From an uncultured bacterium (lineage in GTDB: Bacteria; Bacillota_I; Bacilli_A; RFN20; CAG-826), in the NCBI GenBank assembly GCA_949288485.1, contig CASEKC010000002.1, positions 1-64,000 on the forward strand: a stretch of 64,000 nucleotides of DNA, read 5' to 3'. The translations under genes were made by a program, and so were the position numbers. The notes under the pieces are model-generated. The model saw only the letters and a list, made by a program, of their open reading frames with translations. It was not told the DNA's origin and ran no database searches. The stretch's first letter is position 1. Each line of letters begins with the position of its first letter. Positions 34,616-45,169 of this stretch are shown one piece after another.

Positions 34616-37600
34616 TTATTTAGATAGTAAGTTTTGAGTTACAAGAGATTCCATATTTTCTAATTCAATATCTTTTGATTCGATATCTGAATTTTTATCA
34701 TGGACACCGATGTATTGATCTTTAACTTTTTGCATTGCATCAGTAACATCAAACTCTTTTAAGATAGCTTTTTCTTTATCAATGGAATTTAAACCTCTAC
34801 CTGCTGGAATAAGTTTACCTGTAATAACATTTTCTTTTAAACCGTGTAAACTATCTGTTTTCCCTTTAATTGCAGCATCTGTTAAAACTCTTGTTGTTTC
34901 TTGGAATGATGCAGCTGAAAGGAATGATTCAGTTTCGAGAGCAGCTTTAGTAATACCTAAAACTAAAGGTTTACAGAATGCTGGACGTTTTCCATTTAAT
35001 AATGCATCTCTATTCTTTTCTGTAAATTCTGCTAAAGAAACTCTTGTTCCAGAGATAAGTGAAGTTTCACCACCATCGACAACAACAACTTTTCTTAACA
35101 TTTGTCTAACGATAACTTCAATGTGTTTATCACTAATTCCAATACCTTGTGAACGATAAACTTTTTGAATTTCTTTAATAATATAACGTTCGACACTACC
35201 TACATCAGCACATTCAAGTAATTTTTTAGGTGAAATAGCACCTTCTGTGATTTTTCCACCGTTTTTAATCTTATCACCTTTTCTAACTCTTAAACGAGCA
35301 CCGAATGAAGTTGTATATTCTTTAAATTCTAAGTCGTTTTCAACTTTAACTGTATAAATACCGTTATTTTCTCTAATATCAGTAACAGTTCCGCTAATTT
35401 CAGAAATTGTAGCTTCACCTTTTGGAGTTCTTGCTTCAAATAATTCTTGGACTCTTGGGAGACCTTGAGTAATATCTTCAGTTGTAGCAACACCGCCAGT
35501 ATGGAATGTTCTCATAGTTAATTGAGTACCAGGTTCACCAATAGATTGAGCGGCCATGATTCCAACAGCTTCACCAATTTCAACTAATTTACCAGTAGCT
35601 AAATTTCTACCATAGCAGTGTACGCAAACGCCATCTTTAGTTTCACAACCAAACAATGATCTAATTTCGACTTGTGTAATACCTGCATCAACAATTTTTT
35701 GTGCACTATCTTCTTCAATTAATTGATCTGCTGGAATAATTAATTCTCCAGTATTTGGATTATAAATGTTATGACAGCTAAATCTTCCAACAAGTCTGTC
35801 AAATAATTTAACAATAACAGTACCTTGAGCAGTATCGACGATATCGCTAACAATTGTACCATGATCAGAATGACAATCTTCTTCTCTTACGATAACGTCT
35901 TGAGAAACGTCAACTAATCTTCTAGTTAAGTAACCTGAGTCAGCTGTTTTTAAAGCAGTATCAGCACCACCTTTTCTAGCACCGTGGGTACCAGTAAAGA
36001 ATTCGCTAACATTTAGACCTTCTCTGAAGCAAGATTTAACTGGAATTTCAATAGTATCACCTGAAGTTGAACCCATAAGTCCTCTCATTCCCATAAGTTG
36101 GGTATAGTTGGATTTACTTCCTCTAGCTCCCGAATGCCACATAATGTAAAGTGGGTTTCTTGTATCGCTCTTTAAAACCTTTTCGACATCATTACCAACT
36201 TCAGAGTTAATTTTTGTCCATAAACTGACAACTAAGTTATGTCTTTCATCATCAGTTAAGAAACCTTTCTCATAAAGATTTTCAATTTTTTCGACTTGTT
36301 CGTCACCTTTTTTGATTAATTCATCTTTATTTGGTAAGACATAAATATCAGAAATAGCAACTGTTAAGCCTGAAATAGTTGAATATTTATAACCATAGTC
36401 TTTAATCTTATCAAGAATTGCGGATGTTTTTGTTGTTCCGTATTTTGCATAAACTTCATCGATAATTGAAGTAATATATTTTTTCTCGATAGCTTCACGA
36501 GTTGGAGTATTTTTAATAATTTCTTTAATATTTGAACCTTTTTTAACAAAGAATTCTGGTAATGTTTCCTTTAAATTTCTCTTATCGTTTGAATTGATGT
36601 AAGGGAAATCGCTTGGAAAAATGAGGTTAAAGATAATCTTACCAACAGTTGTAATGACATATGATTCATTTTGTTCTGGTGTAAAGATTTTCTTTCTTAA
36701 AGCTTTTGCTGGAAGAGCGATTCTGTTGTGAAGATGAATTTTTCCAAGTTCATAACATTTAATACATTCGTCAATATCTTTAAATACTTTACCTTCCATA
36801 TTAACGAAACTTCTATATCTTTCTGCTTCGTCTAAATCACCATTATCTTCATATTTTTGAGCTTTTTTAAGGAAATCTTCCTCGTTAGCTTCCATAGTTA
36901 AATAATAGTTACCAATTAAGATATCTTGAGATGGAGTAACGATTGGTTTTCCATCTTTTGGTGCAAGAATATTATTGGAAGCAAGCATTAAATCAATAGC
37001 TTCTTCTTGTGCAGCTTTTCCAAGTGGGACGTGAACAGCCATTTGGTCACCGTCGAAGTCAGCATTAAATCCAGTACAAACAAGTGGATGTAATCTGATT
37101 GCTCTACCTTCAACTAAAATTGGTTGGAAAGCTTGAATACCTAAACGGTGAAGTGTAGGAGCACGGTTTAATAAAACTGGATGGTAAGAAATAATTCTTT
37201 CAACGATATCATAAACATCATTGTCTTTATCATTTATCTTACGGTCAGCTTGTCTATGCAACGAACATTTGCCTTCCTTAATTAAAATTGCAGCAATGAA
37301 TGGTCTTAAAAGATTAATTGCCATTTCACGTGGCAACCCACATTGATACATTTTTAATTTTGGTCCAATAGCAATAACTGAACGGCCAGAATAATCAACT
37401 CTCTTACCAAGTAAGTTTTGTCTAAATCTACCTTGTTTTCCTTTTAAAGCACCAGAGAGTGATTTATAAGGTCTTCCGTTTTGACCAGTTACTGGTTTTC
37501 CGTTTCTTCTTCCGTTATCAATTAAAGCATCAACAGCTTCTTGTAACATTCTCTTTTCATTTACAAGAATGACTGTTGGAGCATTCATTTCTTGTAATTT

Positions 37601-38539
37601 CTTTAAACGATTATTACGAGTAATTATTCTTCTATATAAATCGTTTAAATCTGATGTAGCAAAACGTCCGCCGTCAAGTTGGAGCATAGGTCTTAAATCT
37701 GGTGGAATAACAGGGATAGCATCTAAAACCATCCATTCAGGTTTATTTTCAGATTTAATAAAAGCATCTAATACTTCTAATCTTTTTGTTAATTTTGTTA
37801 ATTTTTGACCTGAAGCTTTACGAATTTCTTCGTTAACACGATTAAATTCTTCTTCTAAGTTGACTTCTTTTAATAAGCGTTTAACAGCTTCAGCGCCTTC
37901 ACCGAATTCAACACCTAATTTTTCAGAAATGAATTCAGCATTTGAATAGAAATCAAAAGGATCTCTTAATCTTTCTAATCCTTCAAGTAAGTCTTGAGCT
38001 TTGGAATAATCATATGTTCCTGGTTCAAGAGTTTCTTGAATTTCTTTAATTGTTGCTGTAAAAGCTTCTCTACCTTTTGAATCATCTAAAAATTGTTTAT
38101 ATTGTAAAGTTTTAGAATTACCAGCATTTAAACAAACGTGGGCACTATAATAAACAATTTCTTCAAGATCTTTTGGTGACATATCTAATACTAAAGCCAT
38201 TCTTGAAGGAATACCTTTTAAATACCAAATATGTGAGCAAGGAGAAGCTAATTCAATATGACCGACTCTTTCTCTTCTTACTTCTTTTGAGATAACTTCG
38301 ACGCCACATTTTTCACAAACAACACCAGCATATCTGCTCTTTTTATATTTTCCACAGTGACATTCAAAATCTTTGGAAGGACCAAAAATTCTTTCACAGA
38401 ATAAACCATCCATTTCTGGTTTTTGTGAGCGGTAGTTAATTGTTTCTGGTTTTGTAACTTCACCGTGTGAAAGTTGTCTAATTTTATCTGGGGAAGCAAG
38501 TCCGATTTTAATTGAAGCTAAATTATTTACATCAAACAT
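34616..38539 (-). CDS. rpoC: RNA polymerase subunit beta prime
   Basis: The 1307-residue catalytic subunit has an N-terminal zinc site CHCGKYKK...CEKCG, the active-site Mg loop [12 protein letters not shown] near residue 490, the bridge-helix region ([18 protein letters not shown]) and a second Cys cluster ([13 protein letters not shown]). Then come [19 protein letters not shown] and the C-terminal tail. No large lineage insert is apparent. It is spaced 15 nt after rpoB, with a good ribosome site (GGAGGAGAG). Confidence 0.99.
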   Translation of the reverse strand: MFDVNNLASIKIGLASPDKIRQLSHGEVTKPETINYRSQKPEMDGLFCERIFGPSKDFECHCGKYKKSRYAGVVCEKCGVEVISKEVRRERVGHIELASPCSHIWYLKGIPSRMALVLDMSPKDLEEIVYYSAHVCLNAGNSKTLQYKQFLDDSKGREAFTATIKEIQETLEPGTYDYSKAQDLLEGLERLRDPFDFYSNAEFISEKLGVEFGEGAEAVKRLLKEVNLEEEFNRVNEEIRKASGQKLTKLTKRLEVLDAFIKSENKPEWMVLDAIPVIPPDLRPMLQLDGGRFATSDLNDLYRRIITRNNRLKKLQEMNAPTVILVNEKRMLQEAVDALIDNGRRNGKPVTGQNGRPYKSLSGALKGKQGRFRQNLLGKRVDYSGRSVIAIGPKLKMYQCGLPREMAINLLRPFIAAILIKEGKCSLHRQADRKINDKDNDVYDIVERIISYHPVLLNRAPTLHRLGIQAFQPILVEGRAIRLHPLVCTGFNADFDGDQMAVHVPLGKAAQEEAIDLMLASNNILAPKDGKPIVTPSQDILIGNYYLTMEANEEDFLKKAQKYEDNGDLDEAERYRSFVNMEGKVFKDIDECIKCYELGKIHLHNRIALPAKALRKKIFTPEQNESYVITTVGKIIFNLIFPSDFPYINSNDKRNLKETLPEFFVKKGSNIKEIIKNTPTREAIEKKYITSIIDEVYAKYGTTKTSAILDKIKDYGYKYSTISGLTVAISDIYVLPNKDELIKKGDEQVEKIENLYEKGFLTDDERHNLVVSLWTKINSEVGNDVEKVLKSDTRNPLYIMWHSGARGSKSNYTQLMGMRGLMGSTSGDTIEIPVKSCFREGLNVSEFFTGTHGARKGGADTALKTADSGYLTRRLVDVSQDVIVREEDCHSDHGTIVSDIVDTAQGTVIVKLFDRLVGRFSCHNIYNPNTGELIIPADQLIEEDSAQKIVDAGITQVEIRSLFGCETKDGVCVHCYGRNLATGKLVEIGEAVGIMAAQSIGEPGTQLTMRTFHTGGVATTEDITQGLPRVQELFEARTPKGEATISEISGTVTDIRENNGIYTVKVENDLEFKEYTTSFGARLRVRKGDKIKNGGKITEGAISPKKLLECADVGSVERYIIKEIQKVYRSQGIGISDKHIEVIVRQMLRKVVVVDGGETSLISGTRVSLAEFTEKNRDALLNGKRPAFCKPLVLGITKAALETESFLSAASFQETTRVLTDAAIKGKTDSLHGLKENVITGKLIPAGRGLNSIDKEKAILKEFDVTDAMQKVKDQYIGVHDKNSDIESKDIELENMESLVTQNLLSK

Positions 38540-38554
38540 AATCTCTCCTCCTTA

Positions 38555-41500
38555 CTAATTTAATAATTCATCAATGGTTTCATCGATTGAATCTTGTTCA
38601 TCTTCGCCTTCAAATGGAGCAACGTTATCTTCTCCATAATTTCTAACACTTCTAAGAGATTGTTGTTCTTCTTTTTGTGTTTCTCTAGCGAGTTGATCCA
38701 TATCAATGATTTTTCCATTTTTGTCTTTAAGTTCAACATCTAAAGCTAAACCTTGTAATTCTTTAGTTAAAACTTTAAATGCTTCTGGAATTGATGGAGT
38801 TGGGAGTGGTCTTCCTTTGATAATCGATTCGTAAGTCTTTCTTCTGCCGACTCTATCATCTGACTTAATGGTCATCATTTCTTGTAATGTGTAAGCAGCA
38901 CCATAAGCTTCAAGTGCCCAAACTTCCATTTCACCAAATCTTTGACCACCGTTTTGTGCTTTACCACCTAAAGGTTGCTGTGTAACCATAGAATAAGGTC
39001 CAGTAGCACGAGCATGTAATTTATCGTCAACCATGTGAACGAGTTTAATCATATACATAACACCGACGTTAATACGATCATCGAATTTTTCACCGGTTCT
39101 ACCATCATATAATGTATATTTACCATCTTTGGAACATTTTGCTTCTTCCATCATTGCCATAATTTCATCGTTTGAAATTCCATCAAAGACAGGAGTTGCA
39201 ACTTTTACTCCACCAAGTTTTTTACAAGCCATACCTAAATGGACTTCAAGAACTTGGCCGATATTCATACGTGAAGGAACACCTTGAGGATTTAATAAAA
39301 TATCAACTGGTGTACCATCTTCCATAAATGGCATATCTTCTTGAGGCACGATGCAAGAAATAACACCTTTGTTACCGTGTCTTCCTGACATCTTATCACC
39401 TTCAGAAATTTTTCTCTTTTGAACGATATAGACTCTAATTTTCTTTAATACGCCTGGAGAAAGTTCATCTTTGTTTTCACGTGAAAATACTTTGACAGCC
39501 AAAACTGTACCTGCGCCACCATGAGGAACTCTTAAAGACGTATCTTTTCCATCTTTTGATTTATCACCGAAAATAGCATCAAGTAATTTTTGATCTGGTG
39601 TAGGTTCACTTTGTCCTTTTGGAGTAACTTTACCAACTAAAATATCTCCTTCTTTAACATCAGTACCAACAATAACAATACCATCTTCGTCTAAATTAAT
39701 TTTACCTTTTTCACCGATGTTAGGAACATCAGCAGTAATTAATTCTTTACCGTTTTTTGTTTCGCGGCATTCAACTTCATATTGTTCAATATGAATTGTT
39801 GTATAAACATCTTCTTTAACTAATCGATCTGACATGATGACAGCATCTTCATAGTTGTAACCTTCCCAAGTCATAAAGGCAATAGTAACGTTTTGACCTA
39901 AAGCTAAATCACCATTTTCCATTGAAGGACCATCGGCAATAATTTCACCTTTTTTAACTTGCTGACCAACTTTAACTATTGAAGTTTGATTTGTACAAGT
40001 GCCTTGGTTACTTCTTTCAAATTTTTGTAAATGGTAAGTTCTTTCGCCTTCTTTTTCCATTACTCTAATTTGTTTAGAATCTGAATATGTAACAATTCCA
40101 TCATCAACAGCAATAACAGCTAATCCACAATCGTGAGCAATTTTATTTTCTAAACCAGTTCCAATATATGGAGCATGTGGTCTTAAAAGTGGTAATGCTT
40201 GTCTTTGCATGTTAGCACCCATGAGTGCTCTGTGGTTATCATCGTTTTCAAGGAAAGGAATACAGGCAGTAGCAACTGAAACAATTTGCATTGGCGATTC
40301 ATCAATATAATCAACTAAATGTCTATCAACTAAAACGTTTTGTCCATTATATCTAGCAACAACTCTTTCACCGACTAAATAGCCATCTTTAATATCGTCT
40401 CTTGTTGCTTGAGCAATAAAGTGATTATTTTCATCAGCTGCTGAAAAATATTCAGTTTCATCACTAATTTTTCCAGTTTCCTTATCGACTTTTCTATATG
40501 GAGTTTCGATAAATCCGTATTTATCGACTTTAGCATAAGTTGAAAGGTTGTTAATTAAACCAATGTTTTGACCTTCAGGTGTTTCAATAGGACAGATTCT
40601 TCCATAATGAGTAAAGTGAACGTCTCTAACTTCCATTGAAGCTCTATCTCTTGTAATACCGCCTGGACCTAAAGCAGAAATTCTTCTTTTATTTGCAAGT
40701 TCAGCAAGTGGATTGGTTTGATCCATAAATTGAGAAAGTTGTGAAGATGCAAAAAATTCTCTAATTGCGCTAGATAATGGTCTAATATTAATTAAACTCT
40801 TTGGAGTAACTTCTCTTAAACTATCTCCAGCGGTAATTGACATTTTTTGAGTAACACTCTTAGCCATTTTGGTTAAACCGATTCTAAATTGAGTTTGAAT
40901 TAATTCACCAACACATCTAATACGTCTATTTGATAAGTGGTCGATATCATCAACACTTCCGAATCCATCCATAAGATTAAGGAAATATGAGAAGATAGCA
41001 ACAACATCAGAAATTGTTACTCTAGAAATTTTTAAATTTAAATCAGTTCCGATAACATTTGAAACTAAGTCTTTATTGTCATTGTTATAAACCTTAACAA
41101 TGTTGACAACACTATTTTTATCAAGTCTTTCATTAACAGCCAAAACTTTTTGATGAGCTCCTTTTTCAAAGAATTCTTCGTTTTGGAGTTCTTCAACCAT
41201 TTCTCTTGTTAATAAAGTATTTTTTGTATATTTAACTTCGCCATTAGCATCGATTAAATCTTCAGCAAGAATACGGTTAATTAAACGATTATAAATACCT
41301 AATTTATTTTTATATTTAAATCTACCAGCTCTTCCTAAATCATATCTTTTTTCATCAAAGAATTTTTGAACCATAAAATTAACGATACCTTCATCGTTGA
41401 ATGGTTCTCCTGGTTTTAATTTTGTAAAAATAAATGTTAAAGCAGTATTTTCTGTAATTTTTGCTATAGCATCGCTTTTAATTGGATCTTTTTCCCAAGT

Positions 41501-42163
41501 TTTTGTTAAAACTTCTCTATCTCCGAAAAGATTGATAATTTCTTCTTGAGTGGTGAAACCTAAAGCTTTGAGTAAAATTGTTGCAGGCATTTTTCTTTGT
41601 CTATCAATTCTTACCCATAAAAAGCCTTTAGTATCACTTTCAAATTCTAACCATGTTCCTCTTGATGGAATAAGGTCAGCATTGTAAACAAAAAGACCAT
41701 TTTTTGTATCCATTGTTTTTGATAAATATGCACCTGGAGATCTAACAATTTGTGAAACAATGACTCTTTCTGCACCGTTAACAATAAATGTTCCACTATC
41801 TGTCATAAGTGGAATATCGCCCATGAAGACATCGCTAGTAACGATTTGTCCATTATTGTTTTTATCAATTAATGCAAGATTAACTGTTAATGGAGCACAA
41901 TATGTTAAATCTTTTTCTTTACATTCAAGATATGAATATTTTGGTTCTTCAATCTTAAATGAACGGTAATCAAGTGTCATAGATCCGTTATTAGAAACAA
42001 TTGGAAATACATCTCTGAAGACTTCATCGATACCATCTTTTAAGAAAGATCTGTATGAATCTGTTTGAATTTCACATAAATATGGTAATTCCAAATGACC
42101 ACTGATTTTAGAAAAATTAATACGATCATTATTAAGTTTTGGATAATCTTTATATGATTTCAT
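38555..42163 (-). CDS. rpoB: RNA polymerase subunit beta
   Basis: This 1202-residue subunit has the rifampicin pocket SSQLSQFMDQTNPL, then AELANKRRISALGPGG; the residue equivalent to E. coli His526 is Asn (residue 491, codon 40691-40693). Other landmarks are GRICPIETPEGQNIGL, GDKMSGRHGNKGV and GGKAQNGGQRFGEMEVWALE. AAGGAG lies 7 nt before the ATG at 42163. The longer frame to 42202 runs back into rsmC. Asn at this position is known from intrinsically rifampicin-resistant Mollicutes. Confidence 0.98.
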   Translation of the reverse strand: MKSYKDYPKLNNDRINFSKISGHLELPYLCEIQTDSYRSFLKDGIDEVFRDVFPIVSNNGSMTLDYRSFKIEEPKYSYLECKEKDLTYCAPLTVNLALIDKNNNGQIVTSDVFMGDIPLMTDSGTFIVNGAERVIVSQIVRSPGAYLSKTMDTKNGLFVYNADLIPSRGTWLEFESDTKGFLWVRIDRQRKMPATILLKALGFTTQEEIINLFGDREVLTKTWEKDPIKSDAIAKITENTALTFIFTKLKPGEPFNDEGIVNFMVQKFFDEKRYDLGRAGRFKYKNKLGIYNRLINRILAEDLIDANGEVKYTKNTLLTREMVEELQNEEFFEKGAHQKVLAVNERLDKNSVVNIVKVYNNDNKDLVSNVIGTDLNLKISRVTISDVVAIFSYFLNLMDGFGSVDDIDHLSNRRIRCVGELIQTQFRIGLTKMAKSVTQKMSITAGDSLREVTPKSLINIRPLSSAIREFFASSQLSQFMDQTNPLAELANKRRISALGPGGITRDRASMEVRDVHFTHYGRICPIETPEGQNIGLINNLSTYAKVDKYGFIETPYRKVDKETGKISDETEYFSAADENNHFIAQATRDDIKDGYLVGERVVARYNGQNVLVDRHLVDYIDESPMQIVSVATACIPFLENDDNHRALMGANMQRQALPLLRPHAPYIGTGLENKIAHDCGLAVIAVDDGIVTYSDSKQIRVMEKEGERTYHLQKFERSNQGTCTNQTSIVKVGQQVKKGEIIADGPSMENGDLALGQNVTIAFMTWEGYNYEDAVIMSDRLVKEDVYTTIHIEQYEVECRETKNGKELITADVPNIGEKGKINLDEDGIVIVGTDVKEGDILVGKVTPKGQSEPTPDQKLLDAIFGDKSKDGKDTSLRVPHGGAGTVLAVKVFSRENKDELSPGVLKKIRVYIVQKRKISEGDKMSGRHGNKGVISCIVPQEDMPFMEDGTPVDILLNPQGVPSRMNIGQVLEVHLGMACKKLGGVKVATPVFDGISNDEIMAMMEEAKCSKDGKYTLYDGRTGEKFDDRINVGVMYMIKLVHMVDDKLHARATGPYSMVTQQPLGGKAQNGGQRFGEMEVWALEAYGAAYTLQEMMTIKSDDRVGRRKTYESIIKGRPLPTPSIPEAFKVLTKELQGLALDVELKDKNGKIIDMDQLARETQKEEQQSLRSVRNYGEDNVAPFEGEDEQDSIDETIDELLN

Positions 42164-42179
42164 TACTTTCTCCTTTTTA

Positions 42180-42773
42180 TTAAATACTTGATTCAATGAC
42201 ATAATAGCCCTTATCTTTATCTATGATTTCTACTTTATCAAAAATAGATTCCAAATATTTTTTATGAGATAAAGCGCCCTTGTCTTTTCTTATAACGATA
42301 AGAAGCGACCCTTTGTCTAAAAGTTTATCTTTTGCTTCCTTATAAAGCCTAAAACAAACTTCTTTTCCGGCCGATATAGGGGAGTTTAATAGAATATAAT
42401 TGAATTTTTTATTTATATTTTCTAATCCATCAGATAAGTGCACATCTGCTTCTAAATCATTCAAAATCAAACTCTTTTTAGTTAGTTCGACACAATATGG
42501 ATTTACATCAGAAAAAGTTACTCTTACATCATTAGAAAATACTTTTTTAACTGAAATTCCTATAATTCCATTCCCCGATCCTAAATCTAGGACATCGCCT
42601 TTTAACGGTAAAGCAATGATAGTATCAATAAAAATTCGTGTTCCTAAATCAACTCGATATTTAGAGAATGTCCCTTTATCACTTACTACCATTATTCTAT
42701 TATTTTTCACGATAAAATCGACTATTTTTGGATCTTTCGCTAGAGTTGTATCTTCAATAAAATAATGGCTCAT
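42180..42773 (-). CDS. RsmC-like class I methyltransferase
   Basis: This 197-residue SAM-dependent methyltransferase occupies the position of Bacillus ybxB between rplL and rpoB. The SAM-binding motif is VLDLGSGNGIIGIS and the acidic residue motif is VTFSDVNPYC. The catalytic NPPx motif of RsmC/RsmD-type N2-guanine methyltransferases reads NSPISAGK here, a substitution at the second position. It is half the length of E. coli RsmC, having only the catalytic domain. The target (16S rRNA guanine) is inferred from family. AAAGGA precedes the start. Confidence 0.85.
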   Translation of the reverse strand: MSHYFIEDTTLAKDPKIVDFIVKNNRIMVVSDKGTFSKYRVDLGTRIFIDTIIALPLKGDVLDLGSGNGIIGISVKKVFSNDVRVTFSDVNPYCVELTKKSLILNDLEADVHLSDGLENINKKFNYILLNSPISAGKEVCFRLYKEAKDKLLDKGSLLIVIRKDKGALSHKKYLESIFDKVEIIDKDKGYYVIESSI

Positions 42774-42794
42774 TTCGCATTCCTTTAAATAGGC

Positions 42795-42830
42795 AAAAAC
42801 CTGCCCCTATAAATTTTATAGAAGCAGGTT
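42795..42830 (-). terminator. rplL terminator/attenuator before rsmC-rpoB
   Basis: A 16-bp stem (AACCTGC...GCAGGTT, including two G-U pairs on the RNA) with a 1-nt centre is followed by TTTTT on the minus strand. rsmC-rpoBC lies just downstream, so partial readthrough would set the ribosomal protein to polymerase ratio. Confidence 0.85.
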
Positions 42831-42849
42831 AATTAAATTTTAGTTAAAA

Positions 42850-43224
42850 CTATTTAATTTCAACTTCTGCACCAGCAGCAACTAAAGCTTTCTTGTGTTC
42901 TTCTGCTTCGACTGGTGAAATATGTTCTTTAACTGGGCTTGGAGCTGCGTCGACTAATTTTTTAGCATCCATTAATCCTAAACCTGTGATAGCTTGGACA
43001 GCTTTGATAACGCCAACTTTGCTTCCACCAACTGATTTTAAGATTAAAGAAACTTCACTTGGTCCTTTCTTTTCTTCTTCTTCAGCTGGAGCAGCACCTG
43101 CAGCAACAGGAGCAGCAGCTGTAACGCCGAATTCTTCTTCGATTGCTTTTACTAAATCATTTAATTCAACAACTGTCATTTCTTTAACAGCAGCGATAAT
43201 TTCTTCATTTGTTAATTTTGCCAT
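42850..43224 (-). CDS. rplL: Ribosomal protein L7/L12
   Basis: The 124-residue stalk protein has an N-terminal dimerisation helix region, an Ala/Glu-rich hinge ([19 protein letters not shown]) and the C-terminal factor-binding domain with [20 protein letters not shown] and [20 protein letters not shown]. Length is standard. It lies 38 nt after rplJ and is followed by a strong hairpin. Confidence 0.98.
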   Translation of the reverse strand: MAKLTNEEIIAAVKEMTVVELNDLVKAIEEEFGVTAAAPVAAGAAPAEEEEKKGPSEVSLILKSVGGSKVGVIKAVQAITGLGLMDAKKLVDAAPSPVKEHISPVEAEEHKKALVAAGAEVEIK

Positions 43225-43262
43225 AAATATTTTTTCCTCCTAAATTCTAAATAGCAAATTGT

Positions 43263-43748
43263 TTACTTCTTTTCGCTTACTTGAGATAAGCTGTAAGCTA
43301 AGTTTCTCATTGGAGCTTGTAATACGCTTAATAACATAGAAACAAGTCCTTCTTTTGATGGTAATGCTGCGAGAACTTTAATATAATCAGCATTTTTTAA
43401 ATTTCCATCGATAACGCCACCTTTAATGACGAGATTTTCGTTTCTTCTAGCAAATTTTGTGATTGCCTTTAAAGAACCGTTTGTTGGATCTTTTAAGAAA
43501 ATATAAATGTTTGGTCCAGCTAAATATTCATCAATGCCTTCATAATCTTCTTTTAATGCTCTAGAAACTAATGAATTTTTGTAAACATTAGCTTTTGCAT
43601 CAAGTTTAGCTAAATCTTTTCTTAATGAAGAGATTTGTGAAACTGTTAAACCACGGTATTCGCAGATTACGAAACTATGATTTTCATTGACAAGGTCTTT
43701 AACTTCACCAACGACACCTTCTTTTTCCTTTAAGACGTCTTGATTCAT
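43263..43748 (-). CDS. rplJ: Ribosomal protein L10
   Basis: This 161-residue stalk base protein binds L7/L12 dimers. It contains CEYRGLTVSQISSLRKDL, VYKNSLVSRAL and the C-terminal helix. Together with L12 it can bind its own leader to repress translation, and the matching leader RNA is visible directly upstream (43800-43860). AGGAGG precedes the ATG. Confidence 0.97.
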   Translation of the reverse strand: MNQDVLKEKEGVVGEVKDLVNENHSFVICEYRGLTVSQISSLRKDLAKLDAKANVYKNSLVSRALKEDYEGIDEYLAGPNIYIFLKDPTNGSLKAITKFARRNENLVIKGGVIDGNLKNADYIKVLAALPSKEGLVSMLLSVLQAPMRNLAYSLSQVSEKK

Positions 43749-43754
43749 CTTTTA

Positions 43755-43860
43755 CCTCCTTATATATTGAGGATATATATACAATAAGGTTTTATATCTA
43801 TATTTTAACCTCGGTAACATAATTAAGGACGAATCCCGTTACTGTCTTTGGTATATTTAT
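43755..43860 (-). promoter_or_regulatory. L10 leader RNA (rplJL autoregulatory)
   Basis: On the minus strand the segment ACCAAAGACAGTAAC...GTTACCGAGGT reproduces the conserved core of the L10 leader found before rplJL, with stem AGTAAC/GTTAC(C). Further down, CCTTAT pairs with ATAAGG of the ribosome site region (43755-43785), which would hide the Shine-Dalgarno sequence. L10-L12 binding would therefore be expected to repress rplJ-rplL. Confidence 0.8.
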
Positions 43861-43878
43861 CCTTCAAAACAAATTTAA

Positions 43879-44559
43879 TTAGTCACCAATTGATAATTTA
43901 ATTGATGGGCCCATAGTTGTTGAGAGGTGGCATGATTTAACATAAACACCTTTAACACTTGCTGGTCTTACTTTTAAAATTTGATTAACAACTGCGTTAA
44001 CGTTTTCTTCTAATTTAGCTGGTTCGAATGAACATTTTCCAACCGCTAAATTAACGTTTCCATCTTTATCAGCACGGTATTCAACTTTACCTGCTTTGAG
44101 TTCGCTAACCATTTTTGTAATATCTGGTCCAACTGTTCCAGTTTTTGGGTTTGGCATTAATCCTTTAGGACCTAATACACGTCCTAATTTACCGATTTCA
44201 CCCATCATTTCAGGAGTTGCACACATGACATCAAAGTCAAACCATTTTTCATTAGAAATTTTTTCTAATAAATCTTTTCCTCCAGCGAAATCAGCACCTG
44301 CTGCTTTAGCTTCATCAACTTTTGAAGTAATAGCACAAACTCTAACATTTTTACCACTACCTGCTGGAAGAATAACTGTACCTCTAATTTGTTGATCAGC
44401 TGCTTTTGTATTAATGTTTAAATTAAATGAAATACCAACCGATGCATCAAATTTAGTTGTTGATGTTTTTCCAATAACTTCAACTGCTTCTTTTACTGTA
44501 TAAACTTTTGTTTTATCGACTAATTTTAAAGCAGCTTCAAATTTTTTACTGTGTTTCAT
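43879..44559 (-). CDS. rplA: Ribosomal protein L1
   Basis: The 226-residue L1 stalk protein contains GKNVRVCAIT, GRVLGPKGLMPNPKTGTV and the C-terminal VKGVYVKSCHLSTTMGPSIKL. In other bacteria L1 represses the rplK-rplA mRNA. It is 19 nt after rplK and is followed by the L10 leader region, with no clear terminator between. Confidence 0.98.
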   Translation of the reverse strand: MKHSKKFEAALKLVDKTKVYTVKEAVEVIGKTSTTKFDASVGISFNLNINTKAADQQIRGTVILPAGSGKNVRVCAITSKVDEAKAAGADFAGGKDLLEKISNEKWFDFDVMCATPEMMGEIGKLGRVLGPKGLMPNPKTGTVGPDITKMVSELKAGKVEYRADKDGNVNLAVGKCSFEPAKLEENVNAVVNQILKVRPASVKGVYVKSCHLSTTMGPSIKLSIGD

Positions 44560-44578
44560 CTTTTACTCTCCTTTAAAA

Positions 44579-44992
44579 TTAATCAACGACTTTAATGCCC
44601 ATATTACGAGCACTGCCTTCAACAATTCTACAAGCTGCATCGATATCGTTTGCATTTAAATCTGGCATCTTGTATTCAGCAATTTCTTTAATTTGTGCTT
44701 TTGTAACTTGACCAACAATTGTGGTTTTTGCATTTGCACTTCCTTTTGAAATTCCTGCAGCCTTAAGTAAAAGACCAGTAACTGGGGAAGTTTTGATTTC
44801 CATATCAAAGGTTTTGTCTTCATAAGCTGTAATAATTACAGGGACAACTTCACCTCTTCTATCGGCTGTTTTAGCATTAAATTCAGTACAGAATTTTGGC
44901 ATAACAACGCCAGCTGATGCTAATTTTGGTCCTGGTTTTGCATCCCCTCCAGGAAGTTCCATTTTAACAACCTTTGCGATTTTTTTACCCAT
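44579..44992 (-). CDS. rplK: Ribosomal protein L11 with shortened N-terminal loop
   Basis: This 137-residue L11 of the GTPase-associated centre has a standard C-terminal rRNA-binding domain (KMPDLNANDIDAACRIVEG, SARNMG). In the N-terminal domain the usual NPSPPVGPALGQQGVNI-type loop is reduced to DAKPGPKLASAGVVM. It lacks about four residues and the paired prolines linked to thiostrepton binding. Similar AKPGPALA-type loops are what I recall from Mollicutes L11, so this may be a lineage trait. AGGAG precedes the ATG. Confidence 0.97.
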   Translation of the reverse strand: MGKKIAKVVKMELPGGDAKPGPKLASAGVVMPKFCTEFNAKTADRRGEVVPVIITAYEDKTFDMEIKTSPVTGLLLKAAGISKGSANAKTTIVGQVTKAQIKEIAEYKMPDLNANDIDAACRIVEGSARNMGIKVVD

Positions 44993-45021
44993 TGTTAAAT
45001 TCTCCTTTATACAAATAGATA

Positions 45022-45051
45022 TGTAGTATGAAGAATCGCTCTTCTCCTACA
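45022..45051 (-). promoter_or_regulatory. Candidate autoregulatory hairpin in rplK-rplA leader
   Basis: Minus-strand TGTAG-GA-GAAGA-GCGAT-TCTTC-ATA-CTACA forms two stems separated by an asymmetric internal loop, a layout like L1 binding sites. It lies about 30 nt before the rplK start. Binding by L1 is an inference. Confidence 0.45.
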
Positions 45052-45082
45052 AAAAATATTGCACGCAAAATTGTGCTTAATA

Positions 45083-45111
45083 ATTTTATCTCAAAATAAA
45101 ATTGGTAGCAA
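45083..45111 (-). promoter_or_regulatory. rplK-rplA promoter
   Basis: On the minus strand TTGCTA (plus 45106-45111), 17 nt, TAAAAT (plus 45083-45088), located after the nusG terminator. Confidence 0.7.
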
Positions 45112-45141
45112 TAAAAATTCGAACAAAGCCGAAAATTCGTA

Positions 45142-45167
45142 GAAAAAAACTCCTCGAAAGGAGTTTT
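45142..45167 (-). terminator. nusG terminator
   Basis: Minus-strand stem AAAACTCCT/AGGAGTTTT with the stable TTCG tetraloop, then a T-run. It separates the rpmG-secE-nusG unit from rplKA. Confidence 0.9.
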
Positions 45168-45169
45168 AA

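Noticed and set aside
34782-35159. 125-codon frame opposite rpoC
   Set aside because: It lies wholly inside conserved rpoC coding sequence and has no recognisable motif or start signal.
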